64,000 nt of DNA from Flavobacteriales bacterium (GTDB taxonomy: Bacteria > Bacteroidota > Bacteroidia > Flavobacteriales_F > PHOS-HE28): assembly GCA_016704485.1 (NCBI GenBank), contig JADJAA010000002.1, positions 620,001-684,000 on the forward strand, in the 5' to 3' direction. Of this stretch, positions 52,606 through 59,701 are shown in pieces. A model generated the notes under the pieces. It worked only from the letters and a program-made list of their open reading frames with translations. It ran no database searches and was not told the DNA's origin. Each line of letters starts with the position of its first letter. Within the stretch, counting starts at the first letter, position 1. A program made the position numbers and the translations under genes.

Positions 52606-52998
52606 TCAAAACAATTCCTCCACCTCGATGAATTTGAAATTCATGTTGAAGAAGCTCTGGTAGTCCTTACCGGTCTCTGCCATTTCCTCATCGCCGCATT
52701 CGAAATGCCAATTCACTTGGACCTTGTTTCCGGTCTCACCTGCGGTATTGAGTCTTTTGAAGATGTTATAAAGATGCCTGGAAGAACTGGTATCCAAGTA
52801 ATCCATATGCATGTTCACCGTCGTCTCTTCTGAAGGCTTTTCCAAATATTCATCCAGCCAGTTGTATATCTGTGCATAGAATTGCTCGGAATTGTGTGGT
52901 AAGGACCGTCCAATGAATTCCAATATTCCATTGTCCACGTCAATATCGATCTGCGGAGATGTATCCGTACGTTCAACGTGGTACCGTTTTGAGGTCAT
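52606..52998 (-). CDS. Second SiaC family phosphoprotein, orphan
   Basis: A 130-residue DUF1987/SiaC protein starting at ATG 52998; the longer frame to 53085 has an atypical N-terminus. FIGRSLPHNSEQFYAQIYNWL and MDYLDTSSSRHLYNIF correspond to the family core and phospho-acceptor area (T70, S71-S73). Compared with the SiaC-like protein at 22660 it is about equally long but lacks adjacent siaA or siaB genes; the next genes upstream are a small secreted protein and a TPR protein. It may compete for, or be controlled by, the distant SiaA/SiaB-like pair (inference). A near-consensus TACACTTG box lies 3-10 bases upstream of the ATG, weak evidence for leaderless transcription. Confidence 0.87.
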   Translation of the reverse strand: MTSKRYHVERTDTSPQIDIDVDNGILEFIGRSLPHNSEQFYAQIYNWLDEYLEKPSEETTVNMHMDYLDTSSSRHLYNIFKRLNTAGETGNKVQVNWHFECGDEEMAETGKDYQSFFNMNFKFIEVEELF

Positions 52999-53149
52999 TG
53001 CAAGTGTACAGGCATTTTGCAAACCAAGTGTTATCCTGTATATGCAAAGAAAGCGGCACACGTTGCTGATCGTCAGAACGCACACCGCGAACCATTAACA
53101 AAATGACGTTGATAGCCTAAAAGCGCCGAGCTGCCTGTCGCAACTTTTC

Positions 53150-53560
53150 TCACTTGGCGGCGTAAGCCGTAAGGATGTCGTGATCACTTGGTAAAATGAT
53201 CTCAGTGTCATCAACCCGACGAACCCAGTACAAGTATTTCCCGCTTCCATGACATGCAAATACAGCGGTTGATTCTTGAGGTTCCAATGCCCTTATTGGG
53301 AACGTACGCCAAGAGCCATTTTCTTCCTCCATTGCGATCTTTACTTCCACCATCACAGAACAGGCGTTCTTCATTTCCAATTGGAAGGTGCCGCTATAGT
53401 CGCGCTTATATCCTTCGGTATAGTATTCACATTTCTCACAAACTGCCCCCCATTTGGTATCAGTCTTTACAAGGCAATCTGCATAGTTCGTATCCTGTGC
53501 ACCAGCCAAGAAAGCAGCAAGTACGATCACGATCAGGAGGATGATCTTCTTCATGTTCAT
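53150..53560 (-). CDS. Small secreted cysteine-containing protein, unrecognised
   Basis: A 136-residue protein. The ATG at 53560 gives an ATGA overlap with the stop of the TPR gene and a leader MNMKKIILLIVIVLAAFLAG. The mature part has five cysteines (in ADCLV, VCEKCEYY, NACSV, FACHG) and a beta-rich pattern ending ILPSDHDILTAYAAK. It does not match a family I can name. Tight coupling to the TPR gene suggests co-function; it is probably periplasmic or outer-membrane-associated. The cysteines could form disulphides. Confidence 0.7.
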   Translation of the reverse strand: MNMKKIILLIVIVLAAFLAGAQDTNYADCLVKTDTKWGAVCEKCEYYTEGYKRDYSGTFQLEMKNACSVMVEVKIAMEEENGSWRTFPIRALEPQESTAVFACHGSGKYLYWVRRVDDTEIILPSDHDILTAYAAK

Positions 53561-54093
53561 TTGCAACCGGTATTGATCAATATGATCTTTGCTTCTGCAT
53601 TTCCGAATTTCTTACTGGTCTTCCAGTCCTTACAGGCCGACTTCATGTCGTCTTTTCCCTTGTAGGCCCATCCTCTATTATTATAACCCTCCTCGTTCTT
53701 CGGTTCCAGTTCCAACACCTTGTTGAAGTCATTCAATGCGAGATCGAATTGTTCAAGTTTGTTGTAAGCACTACCACGGCTGATATATGCCCATACATGA
53801 TCTTTCTGACGCGTGATCACGGATGAAAAGTCTGCAGCTGCGTTGGCATATTGCTTTAGAAGGCTGTAGCAGAATCCACGTTGCAGGTAAGCATTCACGT
53901 GGTCAGGGTTAGCCTTCAACGCTTCGCTGAAATAGAGAATGGCTCCTTTATGGTCTCCGGACCGATAAGCTGCTTCGCCAGTCTTGAACATTACCTCTGC
54001 ATCTGCGGGTGGTTTTGATGCATCCGCATAGGACTGCGCATTGATGGACAGAGAAAGCGATATCGCTGCTGTGGTGATCAATAGTGTTTTCAT
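53557..54093 (-). CDS. Secreted TPR protein
   Basis: A 178-residue protein with signal peptide MKTLLITTAAISLSLSINAQ. At least three TPR units (AEVMFKTGEAAYRSGDHKGA, AYLQRGFCYSLLKQYANAAA, AYISRGSAYNKLEQFDLAL, YNNRGWAYKGKDDMKSAC) span about 35-160. TPR proteins mediate protein-protein contacts; here likely in the periplasm. It overlaps the small cysteine protein gene by four bases, so the two are probably co-translated. No catalytic domain. Confidence 0.85.
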   Translation of the reverse strand: MKTLLITTAAISLSLSINAQSYADASKPPADAEVMFKTGEAAYRSGDHKGAILYFSEALKANPDHVNAYLQRGFCYSLLKQYANAAADFSSVITRQKDHVWAYISRGSAYNKLEQFDLALNDFNKVLELEPKNEEGYNNRGWAYKGKDDMKSACKDWKTSKKFGNAEAKIILINTGCK

Positions 54094-54280
54094 CGGTTGG
54101 TGCCATTTGTACGTAGTCCATCCATTGAGGTTTCATCGAATAGCATATGAGAAGTAGATCCTTCATAAAAGAGCAATGGTACTGATGCTGTCCACGATCA
54201 GTGTCGTTGGCGCATCAGACAATTGACCTGCCCGGTAACCCTTTGATCCGGATCACCGTAAAACGCGGCATAGATCGGGA

Positions 54281-55492
54281 ATGAAGAATAGAGTGATATA
54301 TGGAGTTGGCCGCAGCTTGGCCTTGTTCATTTGTGCTATTGGATTAAGCGTTACTGCGTATGCACAAGCAACGTTACAGGTCAATGGTCGCATAAAGATC
54401 GAGGGTGGAGATGTTCAGGGTTCTCGTGCAGTGGTCTATAAGAACGGCGTTAAAGAACGGACCATCACCACGGATCTGAACAAGTTCAGTGTAGTGATGG
54501 ACGTGAATTCTACTTATATCATCAGCTTTGAGAAGAACGGTTATGTGAGCAAGAAACTCTCATTCAACACAACTGTTCCATCGGACGCACCGACGAAGGA
54601 TTTCTTGCCCTTCGATTTTGCGGTTTCCCTGTTTCAGCAATATGACGACATCAACATCGTGGTGTTCAACCAACCCGTTGGAATAATTCGCTATGAACCT
54701 TCCATGGGTGATTTTGATTACGACACTGACTATACGAAGTCCATCCAGAGCCAATTGCAGGCAGTTCTGGACCAAGTGGAAGAGCGGCAAAATGAGGAGG
54801 CGAAGCAAGCTGTGGACCAACAAAAGGAAAAAGCACAACAAGCCAAGGAACTCGCTAAAGCTGAAGCTGCTGCTAAAAGGCAGGAAGAAGCCAATGTCAA
54901 AGCTTTAGCAAACGCGGAGGAGGAACATAAGGCCCAATTGGCTGAAGCCGAAGCTCAACGCAAGGAACAAGAAAAACGGGATGCTGAAGCCCTAATGAAA
55001 AAGAAAGCAGAAGAACAGGCGGCTCTCAGGGTTGAACCGATCAAAGAAGAAAAGCCGGAACCTATAGCTGCTGCAAAACCTGAACCTATACCGGTACAAA
55101 AAAGACCAGAGCCTCTGGTTCAACATAATACGTCACTAGCTAATGTGAACAGTGGAACGGAAAACAGAAGATCCATAGCTGCAACCTCGGGCTTATCGGA
55201 GAATGCGGTAAGGCCCGCACGCGAAGTGCCACGGATGGAACAAAATGATGTACCTGAACACCTCCGACCTGTAACTGTGCGTAACGAGGATCTTATTGTA
55301 GAACCCTCCAAGGTCATTAAGCTTATTACCTACGAAACTGCCGGTGTGGAAACTGAATACCGAAAAGTAACTCACAAGTGGGGTGGGGTGTTCTATTTCA
55401 AGAGCGGAGTTTCATGTTCGCAAGAGATCTTCGATCGGGAGACGTTCGAAGAAGCTGATGAACAGATAGCAGGAGCTACTCGAAGTCGCTAG
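54281..55492 (+). CDS. Short paralogue of the 12-repeat protein
   Basis: A 403-residue protein with signal peptide ending VTAYAQA. The N-terminal beta domain (about 30-130) has VVYKNGVKERTITTD and VSLFQQYDDINIVVF; its end (PSMGDFDYDTDYTKSIQSQL) matches the corresponding GNFEWDMEYTNSM of the large protein at 32717. Then a Gln/Glu/Lys-rich coiled coil (about 160-250), a Pro/Glu segment, and a C-terminal domain (KVIKLITYETAG, HKWGGVFYFKSG) like the KVIIRRVVVVG and KWGTFYFKNG end of the large protein. There are no TPR-like repeats. The two proteins appear to be one family differing by an inserted repeat block. Function unknown; likely envelope. Confidence 0.82.
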   Translation: MKNRVIYGVGRSLALFICAIGLSVTAYAQATLQVNGRIKIEGGDVQGSRAVVYKNGVKERTITTDLNKFSVVMDVNSTYIISFEKNGYVSKKLSFNTTVPSDAPTKDFLPFDFAVSLFQQYDDINIVVFNQPVGIIRYEPSMGDFDYDTDYTKSIQSQLQAVLDQVEERQNEEAKQAVDQQKEKAQQAKELAKAEAAAKRQEEANVKALANAEEEHKAQLAEAEAQRKEQEKRDAEALMKKKAEEQAALRVEPIKEEKPEPIAAAKPEPIPVQKRPEPLVQHNTSLANVNSGTENRRSIAATSGLSENAVRPAREVPRMEQNDVPEHLRPVTVRNEDLIVEPSKVIKLITYETAGVETEYRKVTHKWGGVFYFKSGVSCSQEIFDRETFEEADEQIAGATRSR

Positions 55493-55570
55493 AATTGGCT
55501 CTTATGAATACCTTTTCTAGTATTTATCGAGTGATGTATTGGTGCGGAGTGCTCACTCTAACTTTGCTGA

Positions 55571-56014
55571 ATGGCACGCACCTATCTCCGCGACGGCCGT
55601 TCGCCAACTCCCGGATCCGAGCGTATTAGCGCTCAAATGAGTCGTATCCGTGCCCGCAATACGGGACCGGAAAAGGCAATGCGAAGGATATTGGTAAAAA
55701 CAGGTATTCGTGGATATCGGTTACACTATAAACGGGTTCCGGGAAGACCGGACCTTGCGTTCGTGGGAAAGAAAGTCGCGGTATTCGTACATGGATGTTT
55801 TTGGCATTGCTGCCCGTACTGTACTCCAGCACGACCCAAGAACAATCGAAGATTCTGGCATAGGAAGTTGGATCGTAATGTTGAGCGCGATTCAGCAAAA
55901 GCTGAGGAGCTTCGCTCGATCGGATGGCGCGTCATCACCGTTTGGGCATGTCGCTTGCACGAACGACCATTATTCCAGGCTGCTCGAGTTCACAGAGCTT
56001 TATTAGGTTCCTAG
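55571..56014 (+). CDS. Very short patch repair (Vsr) family endonuclease
   Basis: A 147-residue protein with the Vsr pattern: MSRIRARNTGPEKAMRRIL near residue 23, GRPDLAFVGKKVAVFVHGCFWH (about 58-79), CCPYCTPARPKNNRRFW and LRSIGWRVITVWACRL. In Escherichia coli Vsr nicks T:G mismatches formed at 5-methylcytosine sites beside dcm. No cytosine methyltransferase gene lies in this window, so the target may be elsewhere or the protein may act as a general mismatch nickase (inference). The conserved aspartate and histidines are in place. It stands alone, convergent with a small membrane protein gene. Confidence 0.88.
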   Translation: MARTYLRDGRSPTPGSERISAQMSRIRARNTGPEKAMRRILVKTGIRGYRLHYKRVPGRPDLAFVGKKVAVFVHGCFWHCCPYCTPARPKNNRRFWHRKLDRNVERDSAKAEELRSIGWRVITVWACRLHERPLFQAARVHRALLGS

Positions 56015-56054
56015 AAGATAAAATGAGAAGGGGGCCGAACGCTATTCCTAATTG

Positions 56055-56378
56055 TCAGTGCTTGTTGCGCTTCCCGAAGATCCTGGAGAAGAAGCGCTTT
56101 TCGAACGCCCAGAAGAATTTGAATTGACCGAAGATGGCGCCATAGATCAACAGAAATACATTGTAGATCGGTAATATCAATATGTAGTAGACTATTGTGA
56201 AAAGCAGCGGTTGTTCACCATCTCCAGAAAAAAATGCAACTATGGGTTGCTTCAGGAAAAGAACGGTGAAACCTGTACATGCGAATACCAGTAATATCAC
56301 CAGCACTCGGCCTGAGCTTACACCCCAACGTTCCCCTAAGCGCTGTCTCCAACTTGGTTTTTGTCCACTTTCCATCAA
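56055..56378 (-). CDS. Small membrane protein, DUF6787-like
   Basis: A 107-residue protein with two membrane segments: VLVILLVFACTGFTVLFL (about 25-43) and a second around LLFTIVYYILILPIYNVFLL (about 58-78). The N-terminal MMESGQKPSWRQRLGERWGV and the basic end FEKRFFSRIFGKRNKH resemble small inner-membrane proteins of the DUF6787 type in Bacteroidota; I am not certain of the family. Function unknown. It may start at ATG 56375 instead of 56378. Confidence 0.7.
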   Translation of the reverse strand: MMESGQKPSWRQRLGERWGVSSGRVLVILLVFACTGFTVLFLKQPIVAFFSGDGEQPLLFTIVYYILILPIYNVFLLIYGAIFGQFKFFWAFEKRFFSRIFGKRNKH

Positions 56379-56470
56379 CGCGCGAAGATCGTTGTTAGGT
56401 GATCATTACGGATGATATTAGTGAAGGAACGATCCATTATCCACAAATTTAGCCACTGCCATTAGTTCTC

Positions 56471-57583
56471 TCAATCTGCCCACTCAGCCAGAAAGAGGTT
56501 CGTTTCGCGTGTTCCTCCGTTTGCCCGGTTACTGCTGAATACAAGGTATTTCCCATTTGGGCTAAAAACCGGGAATGCATCGAATTGATCACTGAAACTA
56601 ATTTGTTCCAGACCCGTGCCATCCACGTTTATCATATACAATGTGAATGGAAAGCCTCGTGGTGCCGTGTGATTGCTTGCGAAGATCACTTTGTTCCCAC
56701 TCGGATGCCAGAATGGTGCCCAATTCGCCTTACCAAGATCGGTGATCTTTTGTGCATCGCTACCATCGGCATTGGCAATATAGAGTTCCATATTCGTCGG
56801 CATGACCAAGCCTTCTTTCAGCAGTTGCTTGTATTCGTCTTCTTCTTCCTTTGTCTTCATGCGGCTAGCTCGCCAAAGCAATTTGGTTCCATCCGGGCTG
56901 AAGAAAGCACCGCCATCATAACCTAATGTATTGGTGATCTGTTTAACATCAGAACCATCTATATTCATCGTATACAGCTCCATATCACCACTGCGCATAC
57001 TCGTGAACACGATCCGATCTCCCATGGGTGAAACAGTTGCTTCTGCGTCATACCCATCCGTCCTGGTGAGCTGTTTGCGGATATTGCCATTGAGATCGCT
57101 CACGAAAATGTCGAATGATGCGTAAATAGGCCAGACGTATTTGCCATCCGTTCTGTGCTCCGGAACAGCGGGACATGCAGTATCATCAAGGTGTGTGCTT
57201 CCGAACAATACCAAGCTATCACCTGGGAGAAAATAACTACAGGTCGTGCGACCACCGTTCAAACTGATCTTCTTTGGTGGTTGTGCGGAAAGGTCATCCT
57301 GAAAAGGATCGAATACATAGATCTGGTCGCATTCTACACCCCAGGCCGGATTATTGGCTTGGAAGATCAGCTTATCACCAGCAAAGCTCCAATATGCCTC
57401 GGCATTATCACCACCGAAGGTCAATTTCTTCAGGCTTTTGAAATGACTTTCACCGGACGCGATCAAGCTGTCCTTAACCACGGTTAAAGTATCTGCAGAA
57501 GTTTGGGTTGCTTGATCATCCGGAGGCGTTGGTGAACCACAACCAAGCGCAAGGAGCGCAAGTACATAAATTGATCGATGCAT
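56471..57583 (-). CDS. TolB-like PD40 beta-propeller lipoprotein
   Basis: A 370-residue protein from the ATG at 57583; the lipobox LLALGC at C15 follows a short leader (MHRSIYVLALLALGC), so it is lipidated and membrane-anchored. About six PD40 blades follow, with repeats such as ATVSPMGDRIVFTSMRSGDM, GGAFFSPDGTKLLWRA and FPVFSPNGKYLVFSSN, typical of TolB-like propellers. Tol-Pal partners (TolA, Pal) are not adjacent, so it may be one of the PD40 lipoproteins common in Bacteroidota rather than true TolB. It is divergent from the radical SAM gene; a TAGTTTTG box lies 36 bases upstream. Confidence 0.87.
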   Translation of the reverse strand: MHRSIYVLALLALGCGSPTPPDDQATQTSADTLTVVKDSLIASGESHFKSLKKLTFGGDNAEAYWSFAGDKLIFQANNPAWGVECDQIYVFDPFQDDLSAQPPKKISLNGGRTTCSYFLPGDSLVLFGSTHLDDTACPAVPEHRTDGKYVWPIYASFDIFVSDLNGNIRKQLTRTDGYDAEATVSPMGDRIVFTSMRSGDMELYTMNIDGSDVKQITNTLGYDGGAFFSPDGTKLLWRASRMKTKEEEDEYKQLLKEGLVMPTNMELYIANADGSDAQKITDLGKANWAPFWHPSGNKVIFASNHTAPRGFPFTLYMINVDGTGLEQISFSDQFDAFPVFSPNGKYLVFSSNRANGGTRETNLFLAEWAD

Positions 57584-57618
57584 GATCTGTTTGAAAAAGA
57601 ATGAATTGGATCGGGCGG

Positions 57619-57626
57619 CAAAACTA
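57619..57626 (-). promoter_or_regulatory. -7 box of the PD40 lipoprotein gene
   Basis: On the minus strand TAGTTTTG, followed by CCGCCCG, matches TAnnTTTG and the GC-rich tail of other promoters in the window. Confidence 0.6.
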
Positions 57627-57685
57627 TTCGTATGGATCGAATGGATCGTCATTGTTCATTCAAATCGATCATCTACATTAAGGCA

Positions 57686-58774
57686 ATGTGGATCGACAAT
57701 AAGCCTGTCAAGGGAAGGGGCGCGGCAATACAACCTTCGAACAGATACCTGAAGAACGCTTATGGGACCTGGGATAGCGCAGGTGTGGACGCCTTGCTTA
57801 ACGAGGACGGTGAACAGGAGATCGATGATCCGCCAACGAAGTTCATTGTTGGTCACGCTAAGTCAATTCTCAATAAGGTGACCTCAAAGGATATTGGAAT
57901 TGAGTGGAGCGTGAACCCGTACCAAGGATGTGAACATGGATGTGCCTATTGTTATGCCCGGCCTACCCATGAGTATTGGGGCTATAGCGCAGGTCTGGAT
58001 TTCGAACGGACGATCATCGTAAAACGGAACGCTGCTGACCTATTGGACAAAGCCTTGCGATCCCCAACATGGGATGTTGGCACGATCTCCATCAGCGGAA
58101 ATACGGATTGTTATCAACCAGCGGAGCGTAAGGAAGGAATTACACGGAAGATCCTACAAGTTGCGCAGAACTTCGGCCAACCGATCGGCGTCATAACGAA
58201 GAACGCGTTGGTACTTCGGGATAATGACATCATTGCAGAAATGGCATCACGGAAGTTAGCGAGCGTTGCAATTAGTCTTACTACGCAGGACGAAGCATTG
58301 CGTCGGGTTCTTGAGCCCCGGACGAGCACTGCTCAGACGCGTCTGCGAACCATAGAAACGCTAAGCAAAGCTGGCGTTCCTGTACTCGCCATGTTGGCAC
58401 CGATCATTCCGTCCATGAACGATCACGAGATACCGGATCTGTTACGGTCTGCTGCTAATGCTGGTGCACGCACTGCAAGTTATACCGTGGTTCGCACGAA
58501 TGGGCCTGTAGAAGATGTGTTCCGGAAGTGGTTGGAGGATCATTTTCCGGACAGGGCTGCAAAAGTGATCGCACAGATCTCAGAATTGCATGGCGGCGGA
58601 ATGAAAGATAGCAGTATGGGTAGACGCATGCGCGGTGAAGGAGCACTCGCGGAGAGTATTCGTTCCGTCTTCAACCTGATGCGCAAACGCTATTTCGGCG
58701 ATCTACGGATGCCGGATCACGATCGAAGTCAATTCAAGATACCGGCAAATGGACAGTTGGATCTTTTCAGTTAG
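57686..58774 (+). CDS. PA0069 family radical SAM protein
   Basis: A 362-residue protein. The ATG at 57686 is preferred; a start at 57632 would lie inside the divergent promoter region. The radical SAM cysteines are in GCEHGCAYCYARPTHEY (C81 onward), the CxxxCxYC form of the SPL/PA0069 group. Further blocks SISGNTDCYQPAERK, ISLTTQDEALRRVLEPRTS and RTASYTVVRTNGPVE are characteristic of this family. Family members are annotated like spore photoproduct lyase but act on unknown substrates. No DNA-repair partner gene is adjacent. It ends 16 bases before the convergent thpR stop. Confidence 0.9.
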   Translation: MWIDNKPVKGRGAAIQPSNRYLKNAYGTWDSAGVDALLNEDGEQEIDDPPTKFIVGHAKSILNKVTSKDIGIEWSVNPYQGCEHGCAYCYARPTHEYWGYSAGLDFERTIIVKRNAADLLDKALRSPTWDVGTISISGNTDCYQPAERKEGITRKILQVAQNFGQPIGVITKNALVLRDNDIIAEMASRKLASVAISLTTQDEALRRVLEPRTSTAQTRLRTIETLSKAGVPVLAMLAPIIPSMNDHEIPDLLRSAANAGARTASYTVVRTNGPVEDVFRKWLEDHFPDRAAKVIAQISELHGGGMKDSSMGRRMRGEGALAESIRSVFNLMRKRYFGDLRMPDHDRSQFKIPANGQLDLFS

Positions 58775-58790
58775 AGGCCATGAAACGTAC

Positions 58791-59342
58791 TCATACACAA
58801 CGCTCTAAAGGCCATTGCTCAATAACACTATGTTGCGAACCCCCAGGGTCACGATGTGATCGGAATAGTGTAAGGCAATCAATATGGAACTGTTCGACGA
58901 TATCCTCGTTCGACTGCGGGAGAGATAGTGCTCCGTTGCCGCGTGCTAACGTTATATGTGGCCAATAGGGAACATAGACGGATGGAGGCGAACCCAGCGC
59001 GTTCGCTAATGCATGATGCAACGTAGTGAGCGCTTTGTGCGGACGGAACCGGACCCAAGCCATATAAGGACTTCTTTTTGGCATGCTAAAGATCCTTCCG
59101 TGTGTGATAGTGATCGGATCTGTTATCGATGCAACGTGGGCTACACGTTCACGGATCGATGGGAGAAGGGTAGGATCCCTATTTCCAATGAACATGGCCG
59201 TTACATGCAATTGTGCGGTCGGAGTTATCCGATAGTCGGAAGAAGCAGGTAATAAGCTTGAAATACGTTCGTGAAGATCATTAGCCAGTAATGGCGGCAG
59301 CGCTGTACCAACGAATAATCTTAAGCGCTCATTCCGCAACAT
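58791..59342 (-). CDS. thpR: RNA 2',3'-cyclic phosphodiesterase (2'-5' RNA ligase family)
   Basis: A 183-residue 2H phosphoesterase. Two HxTx motifs are seen, HVTAMF (H46) and HITLAR (H129), which form the active site. The length suits ThpR/LigT. It opens 2',3'-cyclic phosphates at RNA ends in the cytoplasm. Its start overlaps the acylphosphatase gene by 14 bases, so the two are probably translated from one message. Confidence 0.93.
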   Translation of the reverse strand: MLRNERLRLFVGTALPPLLANDLHERISSLLPASSDYRITPTAQLHVTAMFIGNRDPTLLPSIRERVAHVASITDPITITHGRIFSMPKRSPYMAWVRFRPHKALTTLHHALANALGSPPSVYVPYWPHITLARGNGALSLPQSNEDIVEQFHIDCLTLFRSHRDPGGSQHSVIEQWPLERCV

Positions 59343-59601
59343 TAAAACCTATATGGCCTATTACTAATCCATCCGTCACTTCTACGTTATCCACCTTCGC
59401 CATTACCGGACCATTTCTGCACCATTCCACGAAGCGTTCCAGTGCTTTTTCTGTTCCTTCAACCTCCATTACCACAGCACCTCCTGAGGTATTCCGCACA
59501 GTACCGTTAACTTTCATAGTCGATGCATGGGACATTGCCGAGCGTCTGAACCCAACACCTTGAACCTTTCCTGTTACAATTATCGTAAGATGCTTTTTCA
59601 T
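59329..59601 (-). CDS. acyP: Acylphosphatase
   Basis: A 90-residue protein with the acylphosphatase signature GKVQGVGFRR (catalytic R19) and TVRNTSGG (N37), plus the terminal GHIGFNV strand. It hydrolyses acyl phosphates in the cytoplasm. It is the promoter-proximal gene of a two-gene unit with thpR; a TACCTTCG box lies just upstream (59610-59617). Nothing unusual. Confidence 0.95.
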   Translation of the reverse strand: MKKHLTIIVTGKVQGVGFRRSAMSHASTMKVNGTVRNTSGGAVVMEVEGTEKALERFVEWCRNGPVMAKVDNVEVTDGLVIGHIGFNVAE

Positions 59602-59701
59602 TGGGGCACCGAAGGTAGCAGTGTAAAAGTTGAATTTGACTCAGTACTATGGAATGGCTACATTCGTCGTTGCTCTTGATCCATCTATCGAAGGAATTAC
59701 T

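Noticed and set aside
56471..57583. True TolB of the Tol-Pal complex
   Set aside because: The lipobox and the absence of adjacent tol/pal genes fit better with a PD40 lipoprotein.
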